A stretch of 40,848 nucleotides of DNA from Oscillospiraceae bacterium (GCA_017421025.1 JAFQME010000019.1:1-40848); one strand, 5' to 3'. Shown: positions 16,018 to 24,941, counted from the first letter of the stretch. Notes: generated by a model not told the origin, from the letters alone. Numbers and translations are program-made.

Positions 16018-16512
16018 ATGATGAAAACCTCTCGCCTTGCAAGAGCAGGGTTGATTGCCGCTGTTTATGTGGTGTTAAACTTGCTGCTCCCATTTGGATT
16101 CGGTCCCATTCAATTCCGCCTGTCCGAAGCGTTGTGTCTTTTGCCGATGTTATTCCCCGAATCGGTTTGGGCACTCTTTATCGGCTGTGCCGTGTCGAAT
16201 TTACTCGGCCTTGGCATGGGGTTGACCACTCCGTGGGATGTTTTGTTTGGATCGCTTGCAACCCTTCTTGCTGCATTGTGGACAAGGAAATGCAAATCGG
16301 ATTTTACCGCACCGATTCCTGCGATTTTGCTCAATGCGGTCATTGTTGGTACGATGCTCACAGCGATTCTGACACCGGGCTCCCGGTCTGCATGGCTGTA
16401 TCATATGATGACGGTTGGTTTGAGTGAACTGATTGTATTGTATGTCTTTGGACTTCCGCTTTTGAAAGTGCTTCGGCGTTTAGAAGAAAAAAAGGAGAGT
16501 GGAATAAGATGA
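16018..16512 (+). CDS. queT: QueT-type queuosine precursor transporter
   Basis: The 164-residue membrane protein has about five hydrophobic helices and the QueT family signature FGPIQFRLSEAL near residue 25, LFIGCAVSNLLG, and DVLFGSLATLLAAL. It is the substrate-binding S component of an ECF transporter thought to import a queuosine precursor. GGAGG lies six bases before ATG 16018; ATG 16021 is nearly as good. It overlaps galU by four bases. No queuosine synthesis gene and no ECF energy-coupling gene is in the window, which fits S components that share a common module. Confidence 0.88.
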   Translation: MMKTSRLARAGLIAAVYVVLNLLLPFGFGPIQFRLSEALCLLPMLFPESVWALFIGCAVSNLLGLGMGLTTPWDVLFGSLATLLAALWTRKCKSDFTAPIPAILLNAVIVGTMLTAILTPGSRSAWLYHMMTVGLSELIVLYVFGLPLLKVLRRLEEKKESGIR

Positions 16513-17366
16513 GGGTAAAAAAAGCGGTGATTCCCGCTGCCGGATTTGGGACCCGGATGCTTCCGGCAACAAAATCGATTCCAAAGGAGATGCTCCCGCT
16601 TGTGGATCGGCCGAGCATCCATTATATCGTGGAGGAAGCGGTTTCTTCCGGAATTGAAGAGATTCTGATTATCATAAGCCGTGGGAAAGAAGCGGTTTGC
16701 GATTATTTTGACTACACCCCGGAGTTGGAAGAAAAACTCAAAAAGAGCGGTCGTGAAGAGGATGCTGCTGCTTTGCGTGCCATTGCAGACATGGCCAAAG
16801 TCACGTTCATCCGTCAAAAAGAGCAGCACGGATTGGGTCATGCGGTTGCACAAGCCAAGACCTTTACCGGGGATGAACCGTTTGCTGTGCTGTTGGGCGA
16901 CGATGTGATGGAGGGGAACCCTCCGGTCACCCGCCAACTGCTTGATGTCTTTGAAGAGACCGGCGCTCCGGTCGTGGGTGTGGCGGAAGTGCCAACATCG
17001 GAAATCCATCGCTACTGTTCCCTTGGCGTAACACCCGTTTCCGAGCGTGTGATGGAAGTGCATCAGCTTGTTGAAAAGCCAACTCCCGAGCAGGTGCTTT
17101 CAAATTATGCGATTTTGGGTCGTTATGTTCTTACACGAGACATTTACCCCATTTTGGAGGGGCTTTCCACCGGATTCGGTGGCGAAATTCAACTGACAGA
17201 CGGACTCAATGAACTGTGTCGTCAAAGCAAACTGTTTGCCCTTGCATATCAAGGGACACGGTATGACACCGGAAATCTGCGTGGATACTTAGAGGCGCAG
17301 GTGAAACTTGCACTGCAGCATCCGGACGTGGGTGCGTGGTTTGCAGAATTCCTGAAAACACTGTAA
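16509..17366 (+). CDS. galU: UTP-glucose-1-phosphate uridylyltransferase
   Basis: The 285-residue nucleotidyltransferase makes UDP-glucose. The N-terminal AVIPAAGFGTRMLPATKS and PKEMLPLVDRP motifs, the HGLGHAV segment, LLGDD, VEKP and GEIQLTD are all typical of GalU. AAAGGAG precedes the ATG, which overlaps the queT stop (ATGA), so the two are translationally coupled. UDP-glucose serves cell-wall polymers, glycolipids and galactose metabolism. The transcript ends at the duplicated hairpin starting at 17440, about 75 bases downstream. Confidence 0.95.
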   Translation: MRVKKAVIPAAGFGTRMLPATKSIPKEMLPLVDRPSIHYIVEEAVSSGIEEILIIISRGKEAVCDYFDYTPELEEKLKKSGREEDAAALRAIADMAKVTFIRQKEQHGLGHAVAQAKTFTGDEPFAVLLGDDVMEGNPPVTRQLLDVFEETGAPVVGVAEVPTSEIHRYCSLGVTPVSERVMEVHQLVEKPTPEQVLSNYAILGRYVLTRDIYPILEGLSTGFGGEIQLTDGLNELCRQSKLFALAYQGTRYDTGNLRGYLEAQVKLALQHPDVGAWFAEFLKTL

Positions 17367-17439
17367 GGTGACAATTTGAGAGTTTAAGGGTAGTAAACTC
17401 CGCAGTTTTGAGATAGAGATTTATCTGAAAAGAAAGAAT

Positions 17440-17499
17440 AAAAATCAGGTAATACTGGCGTATTACCTGATTTTTTGATGCACTTTTAGCGGAAAAGAT
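17440..17499 (+). repeat. Direct repeat copy A: galU terminator and 25 bases beyond
   Basis: These 60 bases equal 21516-21575 except for C versus T at 17483. They contain a 16-bp hairpin (17440-17455 with 17460-17475, loop TGGC) followed by T residues, a good terminator for galU, and then a conserved tail ending GCGGAAAAGAT. A second related hairpin follows each copy. The two copies bracket the GH20-FAD-PocR/AraC module. Confidence 0.92.
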
Positions 17500-17528
17500 C
17501 ATTTCAAAACCGACTTCTCCCTAAGACC

Positions 17529-17553
17529 AACCGCCTTTAGCCGGTGGTTTTTT
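17529..17553 (+). terminator. Second hairpin of composite terminator A
   Basis: AACCGCC (17529-17535) pairs with GGTGGTT (17543-17549), including one G-T pair, and a T run follows. The sequence ACCgCCTTTAgCCGGTGGT is shared with 21587-21605 apart from two bases. On the minus strand the stem holds an A-C mismatch, so it favours plus-strand transcripts. The GH20 stop codon lies in the T run. Confidence 0.65.
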
Positions 17554-19276
17554 ATTCATTGCAAAGGGAAGTTGTTTGTGTATTGATCGCAAGAAATGCT
17601 TTTTCGATCTCGGTGAGTTCACTCTCTTTGTTTGCGTCCAGCCAAGACTTGCGATATTTTGCAAGCCATGCCTGTGTGTCAAGTTCTTTCGTTTTTGTAT
17701 ATCCTGCAAGAACGGCAAGATGTTCCGCCATGATTGCCACGGCTTCGGCAGATAAGAGGAGTTGTGTTTGGAATCGGGATTCTTCCCAAACCTCGCCTGC
17801 AACTGCATCCATCACCGACTGACATTCTGTGATTGTCAACCGCAGCGCCTCTGCGGACGGGTACTCAACCACGTATGCCGAACCGTCGGTTATCATATTT
17901 GCGTAGCATTTTGCAAACAGTTCCCATCTTATTTTTTCGCTGCAGTCGGACACTTGCATTAAGTAGCTGACAGCATTTTTGTGTTTATAGAGCAAATCGT
18001 TGACCGAGTCGAGATATGGCTTATCAACTGTGGTGGAAACGTTCCACGATTTTGCCGCACCCAGCACAAGCCCAAACATCGCAAGCTCTAAACTGCAGGG
18101 ATTTCCCCAATCGCCCCAGTTGGTGTTCAGCACACCTTCCGCACCGTATTGGTAGCCCAATTCCGTCATCTTGCAGATGTTTTCAATCTCGGTCTTCACT
18201 AGTTCACAAAACCCCATCCAGCTTCCGGTGCCGGGACATACGATTTGCGGTCGGTTTGCGTTTTGGATCGCTTCAAATGTTTTCTCATCGGGTTCGGTCC
18301 AATAATACCAGTTGAGCAGGGAAACTCCGGTCGGAAGTTTGTCAATCTGCTCCGGGTGATTGAGCAAAATGTCCGCCCACATGAGAACTTTTTTGCCCTT
18401 GCTTTGCAGATACTCGACGATCTTTCTGATAAAATCGAGATATAGTTTGCCGGTGTCTTCCGATTTGTGTTTGCCGTCCTTCAAATCAAAGGTTTCATCA
18501 CCGCAGATGTTGAATTTGTCCGAGGAAAAGCACACCAAATACTGGTCAATCAAACGCTTGATGAGTTCAAAACTCTCTTCCTGCGTGGGATCAATAGTGT
18601 GGTGCCGCATTCTGTTTTCCCAGAAAAAAGGACTGCTTTCAAAGTTCTCGATCTCTTGGAGATGCCGATATTGTTCTTGTTCCAACAACTCATATAAATG
18701 CCCGAAAGTCGCCAAAGAGGGGATGAATTCGATAAAATGCTCATGACAATAGGTGTCAATTTCCCGCAATTCCGCTGCGGAAAGATACCCGGTCCTGTGG
18801 ATGCTGTCTGCAAATTCCGTAAATTCAAAGGTGTGTTCCACATACAGTTGCAAGGAATTCAGTTTATAATACGCCATCTCATCAATGAGTTTTTTGATCG
18901 TTTCCACTTTCGGGACTTTGCCTCGTGTTATATCGTGATAAAACCCACGACATCTAAAATCCGGTGCATCTTCAATGGAACAACAAGGGACTTGCTCGTT
19001 TGCGAAGATCTGCCGCAGCGTTTGGATCGCATAAAACGCACCTGCAGGTCCATTGGAATTAAGTCTGATTGTTTTCTCGTCAATTTCAATTGTGTAACTT
19101 TCATCATCGCAGGCACCGATCGACAACTCCAAACGTGTACCGTCTGCATCGCAAGAAAACCACTCCAATGCCTTTTGAATCCGCTCATCCGTTGGTGCTT
19201 CTGCTATGTTGAGGGTTTTACTTGTTAAAAACCCTTCTTTGATTTCGCTTTTTTTGGGACTTGGAATCAGTTTCAT
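17552..19276 (-). CDS. Glycoside hydrolase family 20-like beta-N-acetylhexosaminidase
   Basis: The 574-residue protein has a GH20b-like N-terminal domain (about 1-105) and a GH20 TIM barrel starting DFRCRGFYHDITRGKVP. The catalytic Asp-Glu pair is Asp260-Glu261 in the motif NICGDETFDL. The C-terminal 200 residues are helical. The family removes terminal GlcNAc or GalNAc by substrate-assisted catalysis. No signal peptide is visible, so it probably acts on imported glycans. Its ATG lies one base after the stop of the FAD oxidoreductase gene and its own ribosome site is weak, so translation is probably coupled. Exact sugar specificity is unknown. Confidence 0.87.
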   Translation of the reverse strand: MKLIPSPKKSEIKEGFLTSKTLNIAEAPTDERIQKALEWFSCDADGTRLELSIGACDDESYTIEIDEKTIRLNSNGPAGAFYAIQTLRQIFANEQVPCCSIEDAPDFRCRGFYHDITRGKVPKVETIKKLIDEMAYYKLNSLQLYVEHTFEFTEFADSIHRTGYLSAAELREIDTYCHEHFIEFIPSLATFGHLYELLEQEQYRHLQEIENFESSPFFWENRMRHHTIDPTQEESFELIKRLIDQYLVCFSSDKFNICGDETFDLKDGKHKSEDTGKLYLDFIRKIVEYLQSKGKKVLMWADILLNHPEQIDKLPTGVSLLNWYYWTEPDEKTFEAIQNANRPQIVCPGTGSWMGFCELVKTEIENICKMTELGYQYGAEGVLNTNWGDWGNPCSLELAMFGLVLGAAKSWNVSTTVDKPYLDSVNDLLYKHKNAVSYLMQVSDCSEKIRWELFAKCYANMITDGSAYVVEYPSAEALRLTITECQSVMDAVAGEVWEESRFQTQLLLSAEAVAIMAEHLAVLAGYTKTKELDTQAWLAKYRKSWLDANKESELTEIEKAFLAINTQTTSLCNE

Positions 19277-19277
19277 T

Positions 19278-20537
19278 TTATATCACAAACCCTTCGACTC
19301 TCAACTTTTTTTGGAGTTTTTTCACGTCAATTCCGTGGAGCGACTTCCCGTCCTCTTTCGCAACCGCAACCGCACAGCCTGCCGCTTGCCCCAATTCACA
19401 GCAAAATGGCATGATGCGGTAGGACGCCTGCGCCTCGTGAGTGGAGGAAATGCATCTGCCTGCGGCAAGCAGGTTTTTCATCCCTTTCGGAATCAGGCAT
19501 CGGTAGGGGATCTCGTACCACTCGCCGGACTTGAATTCATGCCAGTGTGTGCCGCACCCCTCCGGGTTATGAATGTCAATCGCATAGTTTGCATGTGCGA
19601 TTGCATCGTCAAACCGTGCAAGGGAAAGCAGATCCTGTTCGGTCAGCACATACTCGCCGACGATCTTCCGACTTTCTCTGATGCCGATATGCATTGCAGT
19701 AGACAGCACCCTTGCATGTTCAAACCCCGGGATATTGTCTTTCAAAAACCCGTAAAGCTCAAAAACCTGCTCTCTGGCTTCGATTTCCGCCTCGGTGATT
19801 TCAAACGGGTCGGTCGGATCCTTCTTGATGATTCTGGTGCTGTTGATGTGCAACACCCCGTCGTTTAACGTATCAAATATCAGCAGATTTTCACGTGGAT
19901 TCTTGATAAGCCCCTTTTCCTGGAACTGCCGATACAACGGATCGATCATCGCTCTGTTTTTACGGAATTCTGTTTTATTCACTCCGCCTAAACGGAAGCA
20001 CAAAGTCATCGGCTGGCACAGTTTGTCGGCTTCTCTTCCCAGCTTGAATTCACAACCGGAAAGCGCACACAATTCTGCGTCCCCGGTCGCATCGATCAAA
20101 TGATCCGCATAAAATTCGAGAGTACCGGATTTCCCGTATACTTTGACAGATTCCACCTTTCCGTCTTGCACCACGGCTTCGGTGACGGTTGCGTGAAACA
20201 AAAGCGTAACACCGTATTTTTTTGCCATTCGGTTGAGGACAAGTTTCAAAATCTCCTCGTCGAAATCCGACATTGTACTCATAATACCAGAAAGTTTTTT
20301 CAACTCATCTGTGATTTCCAAAAACAGATTTCCGCAGAGATACTTGCGCTCTTTTGTTTCGGGATGGTTGGTCCAGTACTTCATAAACGGCATGACCAAT
20401 GCATTTGCAGCCGCTCCGCCAAGACAGTTGTTTCGCTCGATGAGCAACACGTCCACACCTTCTTTTGCGGCAGACACCGCTGCTGCAAAACCGGCAAAAC
20501 CGCCGCCCACAACGATCAGTTCATACTTGTTTTTCAT
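19278..20537 (-). CDS. FAD-dependent oxidoreductase (FAD_oxidored type)
   Basis: The 419-residue protein opens with a dinucleotide-binding motif, VVGGGFAGFAAAVSAAKEG, then IERNNCLGGAA, and contains LIDATGDAELCALSG and the C-terminal LLAAGRCISS with HEAQASYRIMP. These mark the FAD_oxidored family, whose members often sit in sugar-utilisation loci with unknown substrates. ATG 20537 is preferred over GTG 20540 by spacing from AGGTG. It is the first gene of a two-gene unit with GH20 and diverges from the PocR-AraC regulator. Oxidation of a glycan or its released sugar is a plausible role but is inference. Confidence 0.85.
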   Translation of the reverse strand: MKNKYELIVVGGGFAGFAAAVSAAKEGVDVLLIERNNCLGGAAANALVMPFMKYWTNHPETKERKYLCGNLFLEITDELKKLSGIMSTMSDFDEEILKLVLNRMAKKYGVTLLFHATVTEAVVQDGKVESVKVYGKSGTLEFYADHLIDATGDAELCALSGCEFKLGREADKLCQPMTLCFRLGGVNKTEFRKNRAMIDPLYRQFQEKGLIKNPRENLLIFDTLNDGVLHINSTRIIKKDPTDPFEITEAEIEAREQVFELYGFLKDNIPGFEHARVLSTAMHIGIRESRKIVGEYVLTEQDLLSLARFDDAIAHANYAIDIHNPEGCGTHWHEFKSGEWYEIPYRCLIPKGMKNLLAAGRCISSTHEAQASYRIMPFCCELGQAAGCAVAVAKEDGKSLHGIDVKKLQKKLRVEGFVI

Positions 20538-20605
20538 CACCGTATCACCTCACACATATTATTTCAAATCATTTCGGGAAAATCTTATCTTATGGAAACA
20601 ATGTA

Positions 20606-20634
20606 TTGAACAAACGATACATAAATGATATAAT
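20606..20634 (+). promoter_or_regulatory. Sigma-A promoter for the PocR-AraC regulator
   Basis: TTGAAC (20606-20611) and a perfect TATAAT (20629-20634) are separated by 17 bases. No equally clear promoter for the divergent FAD gene was seen. Confidence 0.75.
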
Positions 20635-20663
20635 ACGTCAAAATATATGCGCAGGAGTTCAAT

Positions 20664-21485
20664 ATGGAAGTTCGAAATCTATACGAAATGATCGCCTATC
20701 TTCAACGGGGGACCAAACTTCATATCGGTGTATGTTTCTTCGGGAATTACGGAAACGAATTGTGCAAACTTCCGCACAGTCACCAAATCCATTCCGGTCA
20801 AATCTGCGAAGCATTCAAAAGCCAAAGCAACGGATATCAACGTTGCTTCAAATGCCGTAATTTAGCGTTGAAAAAGGCACTCCGGACCAAACAACCTTTT
20901 GGTGGATACTGTATCAACGGGGTCTATGAATACACGCATCCGGTTGTATCCGGAAATGATGTCATGTGTGTGATTTTCATCGGCAATGTCGTAGATGAGG
21001 TCGGGCGCCAAACGATTCGCAAGAAACTCGGCGAGGATGTTCACCTGATTGATACGATGGAAACCGGGTTTGAACACCGTGAATTTGTTATCATTGCGGA
21101 ACTGATCGAAGGTCACATCAGAACGCTTTTGGAAAAACACCCGCATCACAGCACCCCTGCGAGAACGTTGAATGAGAACATCAAAAACTATATTGATTCA
21201 AATCTCGAGTTTGATATCAATGTTGCGCAAATTTCGGAAATCTTTCATTATAATAAAGCGTATTTGGGGCGCATGTTCAAAAAAGAAAACAATATGACCA
21301 TTGCTGAATATATCAACCGGCAGAGAATTGAAGCGGCAAAAGAATTGTTGCAAAACAGCAGTGAAACAGTGATCGACATTGCAAATAAAGTAGGGTTTAA
21401 TACCGTGACATACTTTAATAAAGTATTCAAAAAGGTTTTGCATATGTCCCCGATTCAATACAGAAATACATACAAACATCGATGA
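20664..21485 (+). CDS. AraC-family regulator with PocR-like sensor domain
   Basis: The 273-residue protein has an N-terminal PocR-like ligand domain (about 5-155). Its cysteines include a CFKCRNLALKKA segment, followed by PFGGYCINGVYEYTHPVV. A C-terminal AraC helix-turn-helix pair covers about 170-270 (KAYLGRMFKKENNMTIAEYINR; GFNTVTYFNKVFKKVLHMSP). PocR domains sense small metabolites or hydrocarbons. A GGAG ribosome site precedes the ATG. It diverges from the FAD-GH20 unit and is its probable regulator. The transcript ends at direct repeat B. Confidence 0.87.
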   Translation: MEVRNLYEMIAYLQRGTKLHIGVCFFGNYGNELCKLPHSHQIHSGQICEAFKSQSNGYQRCFKCRNLALKKALRTKQPFGGYCINGVYEYTHPVVSGNDVMCVIFIGNVVDEVGRQTIRKKLGEDVHLIDTMETGFEHREFVIIAELIEGHIRTLLEKHPHHSTPARTLNENIKNYIDSNLEFDINVAQISEIFHYNKAYLGRMFKKENNMTIAEYINRQRIEAAKELLQNSSETVIDIANKVGFNTVTYFNKVFKKVLHMSPIQYRNTYKHR

Positions 21486-21515
21486 TGAATCTACTGATCG
21501 ACTGTTGTGAAAAAC

Positions 21516-21575
21516 AAAAATCAGGTAATACTGGCGTATTACCTGATTTTTTGATGCATTTTTAGCGGAAAAGAT
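21516..21575 (+). repeat. Direct repeat copy B: terminator for the PocR-AraC gene
   Basis: The same 60 bases as 17440-17499 with one mismatch, in the same orientation. The 16-bp hairpin spans 21516-21551 and is followed by T residues. It ends the regulator transcript. The copy lies 30 bases after that gene's stop and 40 bases before the end of the SLH gene. Confidence 0.92.
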
Positions 21576-21586
21576 GATCGAGAGCG

Positions 21587-21605
21587 ACCACCTTTAACCG
21601 GTGGT
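21587..21605. terminator. Second hairpin of composite terminator B
   Basis: ACCACC (21587-21592) pairs perfectly with GGTGGT (21600-21605). It corresponds to the second hairpin after copy A. It lies just past the stop codon of the SLH gene on the minus strand, but lacks a long T run there. Confidence 0.5.
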
Positions 21606-21615
21606 GTTGGTTTGT

Positions 21616-24600
21616 TTACTTTTCGCTCGGTGCGACACGGATTTTCAAGGTGTAGGTCTTGGTGACGCCGCTCTCGGAGCGAACCTGTACGGTCACAGTC
21701 GAGGTGTAATATGCGGTAGCGTTGGAGGAAACCGAAATATTACTCGAGGTGGAGCCGCTCTTTACAATGCTTCTGTTGATGGTGATGGTAGAACGCTCAT
21801 CTGCCGCAACCGGGGTAATGGTGATGTAGTTGGTGTTGGCAATGGTGATTTCATAGGTGTCTTTGTCAGGCTGAATGTCTACTTTGTAAGAGCCGTCCGA
21901 GCCGTTGATGGTCAAGGATTTGAGCGAGGTCTCGGTCGAGGTGGTATCCGTGGTAAAGGTGATATCACGGGTGGTGGAATTGTTGCTTGCATCCGTGAAG
22001 GTTGCAGAAACAATATAGGTTGTTCCCTCTGCGAGATCTCTCAGCGAAACCGACTTGGTTCCCACCTTGTTGGGGATGAAGTTGGAAAGGGCAACGTGTT
22101 CGGTATCATCGCCGGCTTTTTTGTAGCTGATTGCCAAAGTACCGATGGTGCTGAACGTTGCTTCGATGGTAGCACCGTTCTTTGTGATATCGCTTGCTTC
22201 CAAATCAAACGAAAGTGTGGTGGTACGGAAGGTGGTCTTCTTTTCCACCGAGGTGCGGCCCGCACCGTCTTTGACGGTTGCAACAACCGTGTAATCGGTG
22301 TTCGGGGAAAGGCCGGTAAATGACATTGCGGTCTGACGGCCTGCAGAGACAGAAACCGTCTGTGTCAGCGGAGCCTCACCACTTGCAGAGAGTTTGACGG
22401 TAACATTGCCGGTGGTGTTAGAGGTGACATACAAATCTGCAGTCGAGGAAGAAGCTTCTCCCACAGAGAGATCCGTAACACGCAGAGTACCGTCGGTGGT
22501 ACGGAAGTTGGATGTGGTCTGCGGAATGGTTTGGTTTGTGCTGTACTGCAGAGCATAGTTGTTGATGCGGATATAGTATGTGGTGTTGGTATCAAGTGTT
22601 TCATCCGGGAGGATGGTCACCATACGCTTGTTGGAACTGATGTCTGCGGTGAAGCTGACCTGCTGTCCGGAAGCGCTGCCACGGCGTAACGTAATTGCGG
22701 TTTCTTCCAGATAACGCGGGGTGACTGCACCACCACGGTACTGATAGATCGGACTGTCAAACGAGAGGGTGATCTCAGGATCGACCGCCACATCTTCTGC
22801 CCCGTTTTCCGGATTAAACTGAATGTCCGAACCGTTGATGGTTGATCCGGTAGAGAAGCGGGAAACAAAACGGGAGTTGGTGTTGTGGTTTTCATCGGAC
22901 AAGGTGTCACGAGGAATGATGACGTAATAGGTGGTGTTGGTTTTCAGTCTGGAATCCGGAGTAATGGTAATGATTCGCTTAGAGGAATCAAGTTTTGCGC
23001 TAAACGGAACAAGGGTACCGTTTACATTGTCCTCACGCAACTCAACGCAGTTGGTTTCCACATAGGATTCGCTCAAAGTTGAACCGGTTGCACGGTAAAC
23101 TTTGCTTGCGAAAGCGAGGCGGATGGTGCTGCTTTGAGAAACGCTGGTACGTCCGTCACTCGGGGTGACTGTGGGAATCATCGACTTTTCGTCGTAGTCA
23201 TAGGAGCCTTCATCGTCTTCTTCGGTGGTGAAGCTTGCGTAAACACGGCCGTTGCTTTCGCCGACCTCGTTGTAGATTCTGTCGGCTACCAAAACAATGT
23301 AGTAACGGGTGTCAGGCTCCAGGTATTCGTCCGGAGAGATGGTGATGACGTCTTTGTTGGAGTTGAGAGTTGCGGTAAACGGAACTTCATAACCCGAAAG
23401 GCTACCTTCACGAAGTTCAACCGCATAATCTTCAATATAAGAAGTGGTGAGCTGGATACGAGACTCCGAACGGAACACGGTATCTTCAAAGGTAAGACGA
23501 ATGGTGGGTTCAAGAGAGATATTGGATGCACCGGTCTTCGGATAGAAAGAGGGGATGAGAGAAATGCCGGATTCTTCTTCCTTATCGTCTGGCTTGGGAT
23601 CATCTTTTTCTTCATCCTCATCGGGCTTGTTGTTGCCAACAACCGAAGCGGGGCGTTTTTCATATGTTACAGCGCCGCCGGTTTCATATGCGGACTGAAT
23701 GGTACCGTTGCCTGTGAATGTAGCGGAGTCTTTGATATATGCGGTTTTGATGGTAACACCATCGGAAAGCGCAACCGAAGACCCCTTTGCGTCTGCTTCC
23801 AGATCAAAACGGTCAATGTTAGCTGCCTGGAGCATCAAGGTAGCACGGTCGAAAATGGTGAACTGCTTAATGGTACCGCCGGTTGCTTTGATGACCGCAC
23901 TGGTGGAGAGGTTGACCGCATTGAAATCGCCGATGAGACGGACTGTGTCGCTGGAAAGGTTTTCCCCGTCTAAGGAAACAGTGTCAAAACCGGAACCAGA
24001 GAGGGTCACACCGTTGATAACAAGGGTCTTTTTCACAAAGGAAGAACCGGTAAGTGCAACCTTGGATTCGCCGGAAGCACTGGATGCGGCCAGGGTATTC
24101 ACACCGGTGTCTGCGAGGTTGACGGTGGATTCCGGACCGCCGCTTGCGGTCAGAGTACCGAGGACACGGCAGGAATTGAACGAAATGGTGCTGACCCCGT
24201 CGTTGATTGTGACGTTATTCGGATAAATGGTGTTGTAATAAGAAGAGCCATCCGCAGAGAAAGTCTGATCGGAAGAAGCGACGATCTCGTGCTTGAGCAC
24301 TTCATAGAGCACTTTTGCTGCTTCTGCACGGGTGAGCGCAGCTTTCGGACGGAACTTGTTGTTCTTATCGCCCAGCATATAGGTCTTTGCTGCCATCGTG
24401 GAAACCGCATCTTTTGCCCATGCATCAATGGCGCTCATATCGTCATATACGACAGCGGAAATCGTGTCGGTTGCGGTTACAACACGGGAAAGGATCACAG
24501 CCGCTTCCTGACGGGTGATGCTCTTGGCAGCACCGAAAGTGTTGTCCGCATAACCGGAAATATAGCCTGCGGAAACCGCCTTGCGAACTTCGTTGTAATA

Positions 24601-24888
24601 CCAATCACTTGCTTTGAGGTCGGTAAACGAGACGCTTGTGGCGTGGTTAATACCGAGTGCAGAGTTTACCATCTTGGAGAATTCCGCACGGGTAACGGTT
24701 TTATTGGGGAGGAAGGTGCCGTCGGTGTAGCCGGAGATGTATCCGGAGGAAACACCGTAGTTGATGAACTCTTCTGCCCAATGCCCTTTGATGTCACTCA
24801 AGGTTGCGGCAGATGCGCCGGGCAGCATGCTGATTACCAGCACGACAGCCAGAAGGAGTGCGGATATACGGATTTTGTTTTTCTGCAT
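21616..24888 (-). CDS. SLH-anchored multi-domain surface protein
   Basis: The 1090-residue protein has a signal peptide (residues 1-27, cleaved near GASAA). Three SLH repeats cover about 28-80, 88-140 and 150-200, and anchor it to cell-wall polymer. A Ser/Thr-rich region of short beta repeats (about 210-410) looks like a right-handed beta solenoid. An acidic Pro/Asp/Glu linker covers 418-440. Three Big_5-like Ig domains start near 446, 570 and 690, each with a TxxxYY[IV] strand. Two fibronectin-like domains cover about 800-985, and a cadherin-like beta-sandwich ends the protein (LKSLTING onward). The ribosome site is GAGGT. A role as S-layer or adhesive surface protein is likely. It is monocistronic. 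Confidence 0.9.
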   Translation of the reverse strand: MQKNKIRISALLLAVVLVISMLPGASAATLSDIKGHWAEEFINYGVSSGYISGYTDGTFLPNKTVTRAEFSKMVNSALGINHATSVSFTDLKASDWYYNEVRKAVSAGYISGYADNTFGAAKSITRQEAAVILSRVVTATDTISAVVYDDMSAIDAWAKDAVSTMAAKTYMLGDKNNKFRPKAALTRAEAAKVLYEVLKHEIVASSDQTFSADGSSYYNTIYPNNVTINDGVSTISFNSCRVLGTLTASGGPESTVNLADTGVNTLAASSASGESKVALTGSSFVKKTLVINGVTLSGSGFDTVSLDGENLSSDTVRLIGDFNAVNLSTSAVIKATGGTIKQFTIFDRATLMLQAANIDRFDLEADAKGSSVALSDGVTIKTAYIKDSATFTGNGTIQSAYETGGAVTYEKRPASVVGNNKPDEDEEKDDPKPDDKEEESGISLIPSFYPKTGASNISLEPTIRLTFEDTVFRSESRIQLTTSYIEDYAVELREGSLSGYEVPFTATLNSNKDVITISPDEYLEPDTRYYIVLVADRIYNEVGESNGRVYASFTTEEDDEGSYDYDEKSMIPTVTPSDGRTSVSQSSTIRLAFASKVYRATGSTLSESYVETNCVELREDNVNGTLVPFSAKLDSSKRIITITPDSRLKTNTTYYVIIPRDTLSDENHNTNSRFVSRFSTGSTINGSDIQFNPENGAEDVAVDPEITLSFDSPIYQYRGGAVTPRYLEETAITLRRGSASGQQVSFTADISSNKRMVTILPDETLDTNTTYYIRINNYALQYSTNQTIPQTTSNFRTTDGTLRVTDLSVGEASSSTADLYVTSNTTGNVTVKLSASGEAPLTQTVSVSAGRQTAMSFTGLSPNTDYTVVATVKDGAGRTSVEKKTTFRTTTLSFDLEASDITKNGATIEATFSTIGTLAISYKKAGDDTEHVALSNFIPNKVGTKSVSLRDLAEGTTYIVSATFTDASNNSTTRDITFTTDTTSTETSLKSLTINGSDGSYKVDIQPDKDTYEITIANTNYITITPVAADERSTITINRSIVKSGSTSSNISVSSNATAYYTSTVTVQVRSESGVTKTYTLKIRVAPSEK

Positions 24889-24941
24889 CTTAAATACCTC
24901 ACTTCTAGTTCCGTTTGTTTTAGGGTAGAAACCTTTTCTTT

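Noticed and set aside
21601..22323. Open frames on the plus strand opposite the SLH gene
   Set aside because: Low-complexity Gly/Arg/Val translation with no start signal; antisense to a clear signal-peptide and SLH protein.
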